Shown: positions 34,801-44,041, counted from the first letter of the stretch. The stretch: DNA of 64,000 nucleotides from Homoserinibacter sp. YIM 151385 (GCF_027912415.1 NZ_CP115175.1:2480001-2544000); one strand, 5' to 3'. Notes: generated by a model not told the origin, from the letters alone. Program-made: numbers and translations.

Positions 34801-35002
34801 CACGCGCCTGCAGGCCTCGTACAGCGCGGAGACTGCCGTCAAGGCGGCCTACCAGTGGTACCGCGGCACGAAGGCGATCAAGGGCGCCACGAAGAGCACC
34901 TACACGACCTCGACCCCCGTGGGCGTCAAGGTCAAGGTGACGCTTTCGAAGAAGGCCTACACGACGAGGGCGTGGACGGTCGAGTACATCCCGGCTCCCT
35001 GA
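31865..35002 (+). CDS. Secreted metzincin-like zinc protease with six YQWYR-type repeats
   Basis: A 1045-residue exported protein. A signal peptide covers residues about 1-36 (cleavage near ASASAA). The catalytic part includes H295ELGHNLSFGH305, a metzincin zinc site HExxHxxxxxH in which the usual Gly at position 8 is Ser, and a Met-turn DVMGYG (Met339). Overall it resembles gametolysin-type M11 peptidases. Residues about 545-1045 hold six repeats of roughly 80-90 residues, each with (Y/F)(Q/R)WYR...AI.GATS..Y..T..D.G, a beta-sandwich repeat frequent in Microbacteriaceae surface proteins. No LPXTG or transmembrane anchor is seen at the C-terminus, so it is either released or bound through the repeats. 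GTG at 31865 is preferred for its GAGAG site; ATG at 31877 is possible. Confidence 0.85.
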   Translation: MTTSMPGRLAALLTAAAVAASVLIPVASASAASERASAAAAQPANLEVTGYLTRTSEHVHGHDRELGETPLFRVVGKGYLRVDVSGVELGAGAAGKLTLGLAAPATVAAIDDADARFEALAAASFDTPVKVVDIAESGLKTKGLVNQTPAAAARHKVYAVLVTPKNVDQTRSPADQTVAAVKASVAHSDEYWMQQSGGKVGFDLVGTVPLYNSAYSCDVDVEVNADRIWAEAAKKATAELGYQDAQNAHLALFFPSAADCGGAIGLGTIGWGINTGGLTWTIGTDALIEQATLAHELGHNLSFGHASWLDCAATAPQPGVAATGSFCQVKHYGDVSDVMGYGLTETTGGALSSPSAIRANLWNAADYAVTSPGSTTSHTLNSVSSNTGKRAVVVQAADGVEYFVEYRNRTDEDAPLAAGYDCPDQTEPELHCTAPATDGIRVLRVAPSDVKGFPGDDSYLIGRRPVPSQGLQVRTNYVAGETFATQGVSVNVTAVSGATATVSVTAPSLIPRNDEVYIQPTASYDGKMRVGDTWTAILGDSWRGASPSFQWYRATSSTKVAIAGATGRSYKLTTSDLGRYISVVASVAGAPSVSHPGTQYAGYGPISAGVVERGYVSIDASETPLKAVLEGWRTGGESFMYQWYRSGEAISGATSSTYTPSTKDAGGARLRVRVTASKSGYTSISAYSAYGDFSLTKVGTGAAAISGDVRVGSTLTASSSVVTTPASTPKYQWYRGSKAISGATASTYMPTSSDYGFTLRVRALHTAPGRAPLAVYSPYTAKVAAGVLEGSRALPIVTQSSTKLTAALVPGSITTPSVKLSYQWYRDSSAISKATSSSYTMTGSDYGHTVSVRVTVSKTAYSTVRMYSEKIDYSIYPSEKIVISGIAKVGETLTATQPDWNADLAEGYPAYRWYRSGTAISGATSPSYTLTASDYGKTITAKVTARATGRLSYVKSTSGTAKVGRGSIPAETPTVIYDGTRLQASYSAETAVKAAYQWYRGTKAIKGATKSTYTTSTPVGVKVKVTLSKKAYTTRAWTVEYIPAP

Positions 35003-35014
35003 GCCGGAGCGCCA

Positions 35015-35054
35015 GAGACAGGGCCGCGGAGCAGCCGCTTCGCGGCTCTGTCTC
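35015..35054 (+). terminator. Terminator after the protease gene
   Basis: A 14-bp stem with one G-U pair, GAGACAGGGCCGCG (35015-35028) with 35041-35054 and a 12-nt loop, followed by ATTCCT. Confidence 0.75.
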
Positions 35055-35259
35055 ATTCCTGTCCTCCGACGGAAAGCCTTCGACGTGCCGGACTCCGTGG
35101 CCGGCGAGGAGATCTGCTGCGTCGTGCGGGCGTCCGCGCCGCGGTGGGTGTCGTCGGTCCGGAGCGCGAATGCGGTCGCCCTGCCCCGACACGCGTGCCG
35201 CCGTGCGCGCGCGGCTTCGGATCGGCTGATGAGCGATTCGGGGCGCGCGTGCTCCGGGC

Positions 35260-35265
35260 TAGCGT
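35260..35265 (+). promoter_or_regulatory. Putative -10 box of a leaderless promoter
   Basis: TAGCGT ends 6 nt before the GTG start of the topoisomerase gene, so the transcript probably starts at the initiation codon. The 200 nt before it hold no recognisable gene. Confidence 0.45.
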
Positions 35266-35271
35266 CGGAGC

Positions 35272-36240
35272 GTGCCCCGACTCCGCCGCAGCGACGCATC
35301 CGGCCCCGGCATCCGACGCGTGCGATCCGGGCGCGGCTTCACCTACCGGGATGCCGACGGCACGACCGTGCGGGATGCCGTGCTCCGGCAGCGCATCGAG
35401 GAGCTCGCGATCCCGCCCGCGTGGACCGAGGTGTGGATCGCACCCCACCCGAACGGCCACATCCAGGCGACCGGCATCGACGCGGCCGGGCGGCGGCAGT
35501 ACCTCTACCACCCGAGCTGGCGGGAGCGGCAGGACCGCGTGAAGTACGACCGCGCGCTCGCGCTCGCCGAGAGCCTGCCGGTCGCGCGCCGCGGCGTCAC
35601 GATCGACCTCCGCGGCGAGGAGCCGAGCCGCGAGCGGGCGCTCGCCGCCGCGTTCCGCATGCTCGACACGGGGAGCCTCCGCGTCGGCAGCGAGCAGTAC
35701 GCGAGCGAGCACGGCAGCTTCGGCCTGACGACCCTGCGCTGCGCGCACGCGAGCATCGTCGGCGGCGACACGGTGCACCTCGAGTTCCCGGCGAAGAGCG
35801 GGCAGGAGTGGGAGTCCGACATCCGGGATGCGGACCTCGCCTCCGTCGTGCGCGGGCTCAAGCGCCGCGGCGCCAACGCCCGGCTCCTCGCCTGGCGCGA
35901 CGAGCGGGGCTGGCGTCCGCTCACGGCTGCCGAGGTGAACGCCGACGTGCGCGAGCGGACCGGCGGCGACTTCACCGCGAAGGACTTCCGCACCCTCCAC
36001 GGCACGGTCGCGGCGGCCGTCGCCCTCGCGAAGGCCGGACCGGCGGCGACGGCGACCGCCCGCACGCGGACGGTCGCCGCCGCGATCCGGGAGGCCTCCG
36101 AGGTGCTCGGCAACACCCCGGCGATCGCGCGTGCGAGCTATGTCGATCCCCGCATCCTCGACCTCTACCGCTCGGGCACGACGATCGATCCCGAGCGGCT
36201 GGCCTCCGCGGAGTCGGAGCTGCGGGCGCTGCTCTACTGA
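35272..36240 (+). CDS. DNA topoisomerase IB (poxvirus/eukaryote-like)
   Basis: A 322-residue type IB topoisomerase, which nicks and rejoins one DNA strand through a 3'-phosphotyrosine to relax supercoils. The N-terminal domain contains GRGFTYRDADG and IPPAWTEVWIAP. The catalytic domain has RVKYDRALALAE, FRMLDTGSLRVGSEQYA, SFGLTTLRCAH, FPAKSGQEW and KDFRTLHGTV, with the nucleophile Tyr290 in ARASYVDPRI. Length matches bacterial members. The GTG start has no Shine-Dalgarno site but a -10-like box 6 nt upstream. Its last 7 bases overlap the 3' end of the convergent small gene. Confidence 0.93.
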   Translation: MPRLRRSDASGPGIRRVRSGRGFTYRDADGTTVRDAVLRQRIEELAIPPAWTEVWIAPHPNGHIQATGIDAAGRRQYLYHPSWRERQDRVKYDRALALAESLPVARRGVTIDLRGEEPSRERALAAAFRMLDTGSLRVGSEQYASEHGSFGLTTLRCAHASIVGGDTVHLEFPAKSGQEWESDIRDADLASVVRGLKRRGANARLLAWRDERGWRPLTAAEVNADVRERTGGDFTAKDFRTLHGTVAAAVALAKAGPAATATARTRTVAAAIREASEVLGNTPAIARASYVDPRILDLYRSGTTIDPERLASAESELRALLY

Positions 36241-36446
36241 TCGCGGTCGCGCCCGTCGCTCAGGGCCATCCACGCGAGAACCGCGATGATGCCGACTCCC
36301 GTGACCTGGTTGAGGGCGATCGCGACCGGGTCGCCCGTCGCGAAGCCGACGACTGTGGCGACGAGCCCGACGACGATGACGCCCCACGCCACGCGACGGA
36401 GCGGGCGAGAGGACCAGCCCGTGCTCCCGGGCGCCGACCCGGTCAT
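36234..36446 (-). CDS. Small two-helix membrane protein
   Basis: A 70-residue protein with two hydrophobic helices (about 18-39, VAWGVIVVGLVATVVGF, and 44-62, IALNQVTGVGIIAVLAWMAL) and an acidic tail DGRDRDQ. The ATG overlaps the stop of the upstream gene by ATGA, which supports coupled translation and a real gene. Function is unknown. It ends inside the last codons of the convergent topoisomerase gene. Confidence 0.6.
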   Translation of the reverse strand: MTGSAPGSTGWSSRPLRRVAWGVIVVGLVATVVGFATGDPVAIALNQVTGVGIIAVLAWMALSDGRDRDQ

Positions 36447-36877
36447 GCGCAGCGTCCGATCACGGTGTGGGCGAGTTCGAAGCGGGTGGTGAAGCGGACC
36501 CCGAGGCACTCGCCGCGGCTGCGCGCGACGATGGCCTGCGCGTAGATGATGAAGCCGAGTGCGCCGCAGGCGACGGCCGCGTAGGGGCGGCTGCCGCGCG
36601 GGACGGACAGCACGATCGCGCTGCAGGCCACCGAGGCCGCGCCGGGGCCGAGCTCGACGATGTACTTGGTGTACGTCTTCGTCGTCATGACCGTGCAGAA
36701 GTGGCGGTCGCACCGGAGCGGCCCGACCTTCTTGGCGGGGAGCACCGCGGCGTGGGGGCCGCTCGCGGCGGAGATCGGGATCGCGGATGGGGCGGCTGCC
36801 GGGGGCGGCGCGGCTCCGGCCGTGAGGGCGATGGCGGTGGCGAGGGCCACTGTGGATGCGAGCAGGGTTCTGAACAT
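36443..36877 (-). CDS. Secreted or membrane-anchored protein of unknown function
   Basis: A 144-residue protein. Residues 1-30 form a signal peptide (MFRTLLASTVALATAIALTA, Ala/Pro-rich cleavage region). The mature part contains four or five cysteines (LRCDRHFC, SVACSA, VACGAL, GECLGV, terminal GRCA) and a hydrophobic stretch ASVACSAIVLSV, suggesting disulphides and perhaps a membrane-associated helix. No family was recognised. The ATG lacks a Shine-Dalgarno site, but a TATAAG box 8 nt upstream suggests a leaderless mRNA. It forms an operon with the 70-residue protein. Confidence 0.6.
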   Translation of the reverse strand: MFRTLLASTVALATAIALTAGAAPPPAAAPSAIPISAASGPHAAVLPAKKVGPLRCDRHFCTVMTTKTYTKYIVELGPGAASVACSAIVLSVPRGSRPYAAVACGALGFIIYAQAIVARSRGECLGVRFTTRFELAHTVIGRCA

Positions 36878-36883
36878 GCGGAG

Positions 36884-36897
36884 AACTTATATAAGTT
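36884..36897 (-). promoter_or_regulatory. 14-bp AT palindrome overlapping a -10 box
   Basis: AACTTATATAAGTT is a perfect palindrome in otherwise GC-rich DNA, 6 nt upstream of the ATG of the secreted-protein gene. Read on the minus strand it contains TATAAG at -10 distance from the start codon. It may combine promoter and operator. Confidence 0.5.
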
Positions 36898-36973
36898 GAA
36901 CACGAAAGGGAACCTCACCTGTCGCGCATGTCCCGGCGCCCCGGAGCGGATCGGGACGGGCCCGCGCGCGGAG

Positions 36974-36979
36974 TAGCGT
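36974..36979 (+). promoter_or_regulatory. Putative -10 box of a leaderless promoter
   Basis: TAGCGT ends 7 nt before the ATG of the YoaK-like gene. A weak GAGG lies between them, so a leaderless start is likely but not certain. Confidence 0.42.
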
Positions 36980-36986
36980 TGAGGCG

Positions 36987-37682
36987 ATGACCGCGACCGT
37001 CCACCCCCGCCTCGCGACGGCCGGGCTCCTGCTGCTCACCGCATCCACGGGCGTCGTGGACGCCGTCAGCTACCTGGCGCTCGACCGCGTCTTCACCGGC
37101 AACATGACCGGCAACGTGCTCTTCATCGGCTTCGCGCTCGTCGGGGTCGGCGGCATCCCGCTCCTCAACAACGTGCTGGCCCTCGCCGGCTTCGCGGCCG
37201 GCTCGATCATCGGCGGGCGGATCGTCGGCCGCGGGCACCCCGCATCGAGCTGGCCGCGCCGGAGCCTCGGCGTCCTCATCGGCGGCGGGCTCGTGTTCTT
37301 CGCGCTCGCCGGCCTCTGGGCGCTGCTCGGCGCGCTCGAGGAGCGGTGGCTCCTGCTCGTGACGGTGCTCCTCGCGGCCGTCATGGGGGCGCAGGTGTCG
37401 GCGGTGAAGCCCATCGGCAACAGCGACATCACGACGATCGTCGTCACGAACACGATCGCGAACCTCGCGCGCGACAGCCGGCTCGGCGGCGGCACCGGCC
37501 AGCGCTGGCTCACCCGCCTGCTCGCCGTGCTCTGCATGTTCGCGGGCGCCGCGGTCGGCGCGGGCGCCATCCGGCTCTGGTCGGGGCAGGCGGCGCTCCT
37601 CGCGGGCGCGCTCGTCTTCGCGGCGGCCGTCGTGGTGCTCGAGATCGCCGCCCGGCGGGGCGCCGCGGTGCCGTCCGCCTGA
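36987..37682 (+). CDS. YoaK-family (DUF1275) membrane protein
   Basis: A 231-residue integral membrane protein with six hydrophobic segments. The family features are STGVVDAVSYLALDRVFTGNMTGNVLF near the N-terminus, AGFAAGSIIGGRI and MGAQVSAVKPIGNSDITTIVVTNTI in the middle. DUF1275/YoaK proteins have no established biochemical role; transport has been proposed. The gene is diverged from the small secreted-protein operon and followed by a 269-nt gap. Confidence 0.85.
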   Translation: MTATVHPRLATAGLLLLTASTGVVDAVSYLALDRVFTGNMTGNVLFIGFALVGVGGIPLLNNVLALAGFAAGSIIGGRIVGRGHPASSWPRRSLGVLIGGGLVFFALAGLWALLGALEERWLLLVTVLLAAVMGAQVSAVKPIGNSDITTIVVTNTIANLARDSRLGGGTGQRWLTRLLAVLCMFAGAAVGAGAIRLWSGQAALLAGALVFAAAVVVLEIAARRGAAVPSA

Positions 37683-37951
37683 GCGGCCGCGGTCGGCCCG
37701 TCGAGGCGAGCCCAGGTCAGCTCCCGGACACCTGTCGGCATTCCCGGCAACAGCGGGGAAACATCCCGGTAATCGAGCGCGGGTAAGTCTGGTATCTCGG
37801 ACGAAGCGCATGGATCGACCCGATCGGCGGCGCGCGACGCGTCCCTAGCATGGACCGCAATCCGGCACCCCGAGCGCCGGACGGGGCAGCCGCCCACCGC
37901 GCCGAGGGCCCCGGCGAGGACCCGATCCCAGCCGCACTTGAGAGGTACCAG

Positions 37952-38893
37952 ATGAGAACCACGACTCAGCGGGCCGCCGCCGTCACGGGCATCGCGCTCG
38001 TCGCCGCGCTCGCCCTCAGCGCCTGCAGCACCCCCGAGGCCCCGACCGACCCCGCCGCCTCGGGCGACCCCGAGCTCTTCGCGCTCCTGCCCGAGGACAT
38101 CCAGGACGCCGGCGAGATGATCGTCGCGACCGACGCCAACTACCCGCCCTGCGACTTCGTGAACGAGGAGGGCGACATCGACGGCTTCAACCACGACCTC
38201 CTCATGGCGATGGCCGAGAAGCTCGGCATCACCATCACGCAGGAGTCGATCGCCTTCGACGGCCTCATCCCCGGCGTCCAGGGCGGCAAGTACCCAGCCG
38301 CGATGGAGTGCATCAGCGATCGGCTCGAGCGTCAGGAGCAGGTCACCTTCATCGACAACGCCTACGCGACCTCGGGCGTGCTCACCCTCGCCGACAACCC
38401 GGCCGGCGTCAGCGAGAACCCGCTGAGCCTCTGCGGCGTCAGCGTCGGCATCCAGACCGGCACCGACTACGTCGCCGACGAGGCGCTCTTCAGCGAGAAC
38501 TGCGAGCAGGAGGGCCTCGAGGCGCTCGACGCGATCGAGTTCCCCAGCGCCACGGAGGTGACGACGGCGCTCCAGTCCGGCCGCGTGGAGGCGAGCTTCA
38601 CCAACCTCGCCACCGGCGCCTACCAGAACCTCCAGACGGACGGCGCGGTGACGGTGTTCCCCAGCCCGCTCATGTCGAAGGTCTACAACGGGATCATCGT
38701 CGCCCACGAGAGCGAGGACCTCGCGCAGGCGCTGCTCGGCGCCCTCGAGGCGATCATCGCCGACGGGACCTACGAGGAGATCATGGCCGAGTGGGGCCTC
38801 GAGTCCCAGGTCCTCCTGGAGCCCGGCATCAACCTCGCCACCGAGCGGCCCATCGAGGAGCCGACCGCCTGCGGCGCCTGCGGCCTCGACTGA
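37952..38893 (+). CDS. ABC transporter substrate-binding lipoprotein (polar amino acid type)
   Basis: A 313-residue family 3 solute-binding protein anchored to the membrane as a lipoprotein. Lipobox LSAC gives a lipidated Cys25. The mature protein begins with an acidic linker, then MIVATDANYPPCDFVNEEGDIDGFNHDLLMAMAEKLG, the classical amino-acid binding signature, with IAFDGLIPGVQGGKYPAAM and VSVGIQTGTD. ATG follows AGAGG by 6 nt. A TAGCAT hexamer at 37846-37851 may be the promoter. The permease and ATPase genes follow. The ligand is not determined; the nearby hut genes make histidine or another polar amino acid a reasonable guess. Confidence 0.9.
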   Translation: MRTTTQRAAAVTGIALVAALALSACSTPEAPTDPAASGDPELFALLPEDIQDAGEMIVATDANYPPCDFVNEEGDIDGFNHDLLMAMAEKLGITITQESIAFDGLIPGVQGGKYPAAMECISDRLERQEQVTFIDNAYATSGVLTLADNPAGVSENPLSLCGVSVGIQTGTDYVADEALFSENCEQEGLEALDAIEFPSATEVTTALQSGRVEASFTNLATGAYQNLQTDGAVTVFPSPLMSKVYNGIIVAHESEDLAQALLGALEAIIADGTYEEIMAEWGLESQVLLEPGINLATERPIEEPTACGACGLD

Positions 38894-38963
38894 CCGACCC
38901 CGGGGGCGGCTCCGACGGGGCCGCCCCCGATCCCCCAGCACCATCGCACCGCCCGGAGGTCCC

Positions 38964-39875
38964 ATGAGCACGACCGCCCCGGCCGCCACGGCGGCCCCGC
39001 CCGTCGACGAGTCCCTGCCCGTCATCCGCCGGCCCCGTCACGAGCGCTGGATCACCGGCCTGCTCGCGGCGGCGGCCGTCGCCTGGATCGCGTGGGGGCT
39101 GGCGCGCAACGAGAAGCTGCAGTGGGCCACGGTGGCGCAGTACCTGTTCTCGCCGCGCATCCTCGACGGCCTCCTCGTCACCATCCAGCTCTCGCTGCTG
39201 TCCATCGCGATCGCGATCGTCGTGGGCTTCCTCATGGCGATGCTGAGCCGCTCCGAGAACCCGGTCCTGCGCGGCGTCGCCCGCGTCTACGTCGGGTTCT
39301 TCCGCGGGCTCCCGCTGCTCGTGCTGCTGCTCGTCACCTTCAACCTCGCGCTCTTCGCGCCGGAGATCGTCATCGGCTTCCCGCCGGCCTTCGGCGTCGC
39401 GCTCGACACCAACTCGGTGATCTCGGGCTTCACGGCCTCCATCATCGGCCTCGCGCTCCACGAGTCCGCCTTCATGGCGGAGATCATCCGCGGCGGCTTC
39501 CTCGCCGTGCCGGCCGGGCAGCTCGAGGCCGCGCAGAGCCTGGGGATGCGCCGGCGCCGCGCCGTGCTCCGCATCGTCGCGCCGCAGGCGATCCGCGTGA
39601 TCGTGCCCGCGACGGGCAACCAGTTCATCATGCTCCTCAAGGCGAGCGCGATGGTCGCCGTCATCGGCGGCGGCGAGCTGCTGACCGTCGCGCAGCGCAT
39701 CTACGGCCAGAACTTCCAGGTGATCCCGCTGCTCATCGTCGTGTCGTTCTGGTACCTCGTGCTCGTCCTCCTCGCATCCGGGGGTCAGCACCTCCTCGAG
39801 CGCCGCATGGCGCGCGGGGTCGCCGGTCGGCCCGCGAAGGCCGCCGCAGCCGCAGTCGAGGAGGACGCCCGATGA
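38964..39875 (+). CDS. ABC transporter permease, polar amino acid type
   Basis: A 303-residue permease of the HisMQ/GlnP type. Helices are seen near 31-47, 67-92, 104-120, 150-170 and 250-275. The EAA loop that docks the ATPase reads [22 protein letters not shown] (about 192-213). One permease gene is present, so the channel is probably a homodimer. The stop overlaps the ATPase start (ATGA). The N-terminal 25 residues are Ala/Pro-rich and cytoplasmic. Confidence 0.92.
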   Translation: MSTTAPAATAAPPVDESLPVIRRPRHERWITGLLAAAAVAWIAWGLARNEKLQWATVAQYLFSPRILDGLLVTIQLSLLSIAIAIVVGFLMAMLSRSENPVLRGVARVYVGFFRGLPLLVLLLVTFNLALFAPEIVIGFPPAFGVALDTNSVISGFTASIIGLALHESAFMAEIIRGGFLAVPAGQLEAAQSLGMRRRRAVLRIVAPQAIRVIVPATGNQFIMLLKASAMVAVIGGGELLTVAQRIYGQNFQVIPLLIVVSFWYLVLVLLASGGQHLLERRMARGVAGRPAKAAAAAVEEDAR

Positions 39876-40675
39876 CCGCCATCCAGGACCGGCCCGACCC
39901 GGGAGCCGCCGCCGCACCGCTCGTCCGAATCCGCGGCGTCCACGTGAGCTTCGGCGCGACGCAGGTCCTCCGCGGCGTCGACCTCGACGTCGCCGAGGGG
40001 GAGGTGCTCTGCCTGATCGGCGCCTCCGGCTCCGGCAAGTCGACGCTCCTGCGCACCGTCAACGCCCTCCAGCCCGTGGATGCGGGGGTCGTCCAGGTCG
40101 CGGGCGCCTACGCCGGCGCGGTGGTGCGCCGGGGCCGCCTCCACGAGGCGGGGGAGCGGGACACGGCCGCGTACCGCCGGCAGATCGGCATGGCCTTCCA
40201 GCACTTCAACCTGTTCCCCCATCTCACGGCACGGGAGAACGTGACGGCCGGGCTGCGCGAGGTGCTCCGGATGCCGAAGGCCGAGGCGGTCGAGCGCGCG
40301 CGCGTCGAGCTCGACCGGGTGGGGCTCGCGGCGAAGGCCGACTCGTACCCCTCCCAGCTCTCCGGCGGGCAGCAGCAGCGGGTCGCGATCGCCCGCTCGC
40401 TCGCCATGCGCCCGAAGCTCATGCTCTTCGACGAGCCGACCTCGGCCCTCGACCCCGAGCTCGTCGGCGAGGTGCTGCAGGTCATGCGGCAGATCGCTGA
40501 GGACGGCATGACGATGATAGTCGTCACGCACGAGATGCGCTTCGCCCGGCAGGTCGCGGACCGCGTCGCCTTCATGGACGGCGGGGTCGTCGCGGAGCTG
40601 GGCTCGGCCGAGCAGGTGCTCGGCGCGCCCGCCTCGCCCCGCCTCCAGCGCTTCCTCTCGCACCTGGCGGCCTGA
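39872..40675 (+). CDS. ABC transporter ATP-binding protein, polar amino acid type
   Basis: A 267-residue ATPase powering the importer. Walker [10 protein letters not shown] (50-58), Q-loop [17 protein letters not shown], signature LSGGQQQR, Walker [15 protein letters not shown] and switch VVTHEMRFA are intact and typical for GlnQ/HisP-type subunits. The 20-residue N-terminal extension ([12 protein letters not shown]) is unremarkable. It is the last gene of the three-gene operon, convergent with argG across a shared hairpin. Confidence 0.93.
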   Translation: MTAIQDRPDPGAAAAPLVRIRGVHVSFGATQVLRGVDLDVAEGEVLCLIGASGSGKSTLLRTVNALQPVDAGVVQVAGAYAGAVVRRGRLHEAGERDTAAYRRQIGMAFQHFNLFPHLTARENVTAGLREVLRMPKAEAVERARVELDRVGLAAKADSYPSQLSGGQQQRVAIARSLAMRPKLMLFDEPTSALDPELVGEVLQVMRQIAEDGMTMIVVTHEMRFARQVADRVAFMDGGVVAELGSAEQVLGAPASPRLQRFLSHLAA

Positions 40676-40680
40676 GCGGC

Positions 40681-40719
40681 CGGGCCGACGGGTCGCGTGC
40701 GGTCGCGGCCGTCGGCCCG
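40681..40719. terminator. Bidirectional hairpin between the ABC operon and argG
   Basis: An 11-bp perfect stem, CGGGCCGACGG (40681-40691) with 40709-40719 and a 17-nt loop, in the 51-nt gap between convergent genes. Confidence 0.7.
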
Positions 40720-40726
40720 CGCGCGG

Positions 40727-42190
<1,464 letters not shown>

Positions 42191-42958
42191 TCAGATCCTG
42201 CCGCGCAGCCGCATGCTCAGGGCGCCGGCGGTGATCGCGGCGGCGGCGCCGAGCTGTCGCCAGAGGTGGATGTCGACGGCCGTCACCCGGAACGTGAGGC
42301 CGATCGAGGCGGCCGGGTAGCCGTTGTGGTCGAGGGCGGCGACCGCCACCGAGGCGTGGTCCTTCGTGATCTCGCCGCTCTCGACGGCCCAGCCCCGGCT
42401 CCGCGTCTCCTCGAGGAGGGCGTCGAGCTCGCGCAGGGTGCTGGGACCCGCCTCGGCGCGGTGGAAGAGCGAGTCGCGCGCGGGGTAGAGGGCCCGCACC
42501 TGCTTCGGCGAGAAGTGGGCGAGGATCGAGCGGCCGGTCGCGGTGAGGTGCGCCGGAAGGTGCACCCCGATGTCGGTGACGAGCGTCGGCGCCCGCTGCG
42601 CGGCCTCCTTCGCGACGTAGACGACATCCGTGCCCTGCAGCACGCTGACGTGCCCCACGACGGGGAGTCCCGTGCGCTTGACGAGCTTGACGAGCAGCGG
42701 ACGGGCGAGCCGCTCGAGCCGCCCGGCGCGCATGGAGGCGGAGCCCACCTCGCTCACGAGGGGGGAGAGGCCGTACGCCCGCTCCTCGGGGAAGTGCACG
42801 AGGAACCCCTCGTCCTGCATGACCTTGATGAGCTGGTAGGTCGAGGAGCGCGGGATGTCGAGCTCGCGGCTGAGGGTCGTCGCGCGGACGGGTCCGCTCT
42901 GCGCGGCGACGAACTTGAGCACGCGGAGCGCGTTCCGCGCGGCCGGGATGTCGCTCAT
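42191..42958 (-). CDS. IclR-family transcriptional regulator of the hut genes (HutR-like)
   Basis: A 255-residue regulator. The N-terminal winged helix-turn-helix (about 5-65: ALRVLKFVAAQSGPVRATTL, ELDIPRSSTYQLIKVMQ) binds DNA; the C-terminal IclR effector domain covers about 80-250 (YVAKEAAQ, HLTATGRSILAHFSP, GWAVESGE, ASIGLTFRVT). ATG at 42958 follows GGAGGAGG. It is divergent from the small gene pair and the hut genes. A palindrome at 43000-43017 abuts its own TATGGT -10 box, predicting autorepression. In corynebacteria an IclR-type HutR controls hut genes through a similar TCTG..CAGA site, so histidine or urocanate is the likely effector (inference). Confidence 0.88.
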   Translation of the reverse strand: MSDIPAARNALRVLKFVAAQSGPVRATTLSRELDIPRSSTYQLIKVMQDEGFLVHFPEERAYGLSPLVSEVGSASMRAGRLERLARPLLVKLVKRTGLPVVGHVSVLQGTDVVYVAKEAAQRAPTLVTDIGVHLPAHLTATGRSILAHFSPKQVRALYPARDSLFHRAEAGPSTLRELDALLEETRSRGWAVESGEITKDHASVAVAALDHNGYPAASIGLTFRVTAVDIHLWRQLGAAAAITAGALSMRLRGRI

Positions 42959-42999
42959 CCGTCCTCCTCCCGAAACACGGCCGAAACGACCGTCGCCAC

Positions 43000-43017
43000 T
43001 GTCTGCGATCTCAGACA
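43000..43017. promoter_or_regulatory. Operator 1: TCTG-N6-CAGA palindrome at the regulator promoter
   Basis: TGTCTGCGATCTCAGACA is an 18-bp palindrome with one mismatched pair. On the minus strand it directly follows TATGGT (43017-43022), a good -10 box for the IclR gene, so binding here would block its transcription. Confidence 0.7.
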
Positions 43018-43056
43018 CCATAGCCGCTGAGCCCCGCCGCGGAGCCCGGCCCGGAC

Positions 43057-43075
43057 GGTCTGATGGGGACAGACC
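43057..43075. promoter_or_regulatory. Operator 2: TCTG-N7-CAGA palindrome before the small gene pair
   Basis: GGTCTG..CAGACC with a 7-nt centre, 24 nt before the TTG start at 43100. The half-sites are identical to operator 3, but the spacer is one base longer than in operators 1 and 3, which may alter affinity. Confidence 0.6.
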
Positions 43076-43099
43076 GAACCACCGAGGAAAGGAGCGACG

Positions 43100-43576
43100 T
43101 TGAGCATCGTCACCGACGTCATCGCGGAGCTGGACGCGGAGCGCGAGCGGATCTGGCTCGAATGCCCCGAGGAGATCACGAACATGGGGCGCGGGATCAT
43201 CCCCCGCCGCACCGGCAGCCACGGGCAGTACCTGTCGACCCTCATGTTCGCGGAGTCGGAGGCGCGCACGCTGTCCGACGAGGTGCTCTGGGGGATCATC
43301 GAGGTCTCCGAGACGGAGACCCTCGACCTGCGCACCGTGCAGCTGCTCATCAACCAGATCGTCGGCTACAAGGCCGCGTTCTTCGACTTCGTCGGCATGC
43401 CCGAGGCGGGCGGCTTCGTCGCCCGCTACGTGGAGGCATCGAACGCGGCGACCTCGATCGAGGAGTTCCTCGAGCTCACCCGGGCCGCCATCAGCTACGT
43501 CAACAAGGTCCACATGTGGGTCGACGCCGTCTTCCCGTGGGGCGTCGCCAACGGATTCAAGCGCGTCGAGGCCTAG
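43100..43576 (+). CDS. Helical protein resembling the C-terminal domain of cucumopine synthase
   Basis: A 158-residue, predominantly helical cytosolic protein. Notable stretches are ECPEEITNMGRGIIPRRTGSH, GQYLSTLMFAESEARTLSDE, LINQIVGYKAAFFDFVGMPE and YVNKVHMWVDAVFPWGVANGF. From memory of the family, this resembles the helical bundle domain of the Agrobacterium opine enzyme cucumopine synthase, which condenses histidine with 2-oxoglutarate. That match is an inference to be tested. The start is TTG at 43100 with AAAGGAG. It is followed after 39 nt by a gene matching the other domain of that enzyme, and both lie in a hut locus. An alternative is a subunit of an unknown amidase or lyase. Confidence 0.6.
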   Translation: MSIVTDVIAELDAERERIWLECPEEITNMGRGIIPRRTGSHGQYLSTLMFAESEARTLSDEVLWGIIEVSETETLDLRTVQLLINQIVGYKAAFFDFVGMPEAGGFVARYVEASNAATSIEEFLELTRAAISYVNKVHMWVDAVFPWGVANGFKRVEA

Positions 43577-43615
43577 GCCCGCCCCGCGAACAACGAGACG
43601 AAGAGAGAAGAAGCT

Positions 43616-44041
43616 ATGCACCTCATCATGTCCGTCGACGGCGTCGAGACCTGCAAGATCAAGGTCTTCGAGGAGCTCGTGCCCGGCATCGTGGAGGCCC
43701 TCAAGGAGAACCTGCCGCAGAAGAGCGTCCTCCAGCACGGCAAGATCGTCGGCGAGATGGTCTTCTGGACCATGCCGATCGTCGCCCCGTGGGAGAACGT
43801 CTACCTCACCGAGGAGGTCGGGGCCATGCGCCGGGCCGAGAAGGGCTACGCCCGCGGCTCGGTGTGCTGGTACAACCCGCGCCAGCAGTTCTGCGTCGTC
43901 TACGGCGACGACCTGGCCGACGAGCCGCTCAAGATCAGCTACATCGGCGAGGTCGTCGAGGGCGAGCTCGAGCTCGCGCTCGCCGGCATGAAGAACTGGC
44001 TCCAGCAGGGCCAGATCGTCGAGCTCGCGATCGCGGCCTGA
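43616..44041 (+). CDS. Cyclophilin-like fold protein (DUF3830-like), partner of the preceding gene
   Basis: A 141-residue, beta-rich cytosolic protein. It starts with MHLIMSVDGVETCKIKVFEE, followed by LVPGIVEALKENLP, QHGKIVGEMVFWTMP, SVCWYNPRQQFCVVYGDD and EGELELALAGMKNW. This pattern fits the small cyclophilin-like superfamily that includes DUF3830 and the other half of cucumopine synthase. ATG follows AGAGAGAAGAAG. It is co-transcribed with the 158-residue helical protein, and the pair together has about the size of the single-chain opine enzyme. A histidine-specific Pictet-Spengler reaction is an inference from fold resemblance and hut context. Confidence 0.62.
   Translation: MHLIMSVDGVETCKIKVFEELVPGIVEALKENLPQKSVLQHGKIVGEMVFWTMPIVAPWENVYLTEEVGAMRRAEKGYARGSVCWYNPRQQFCVVYGDDLADEPLKISYIGEVVEGELELALAGMKNWLQQGQIVELAIAA

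Noticed and set aside
42191-42958. IclR regulator as a regulator of argG
   Set aside because: argG has its own -10 box and the operator copies lie at hut promoters, so the link is probably only positional.
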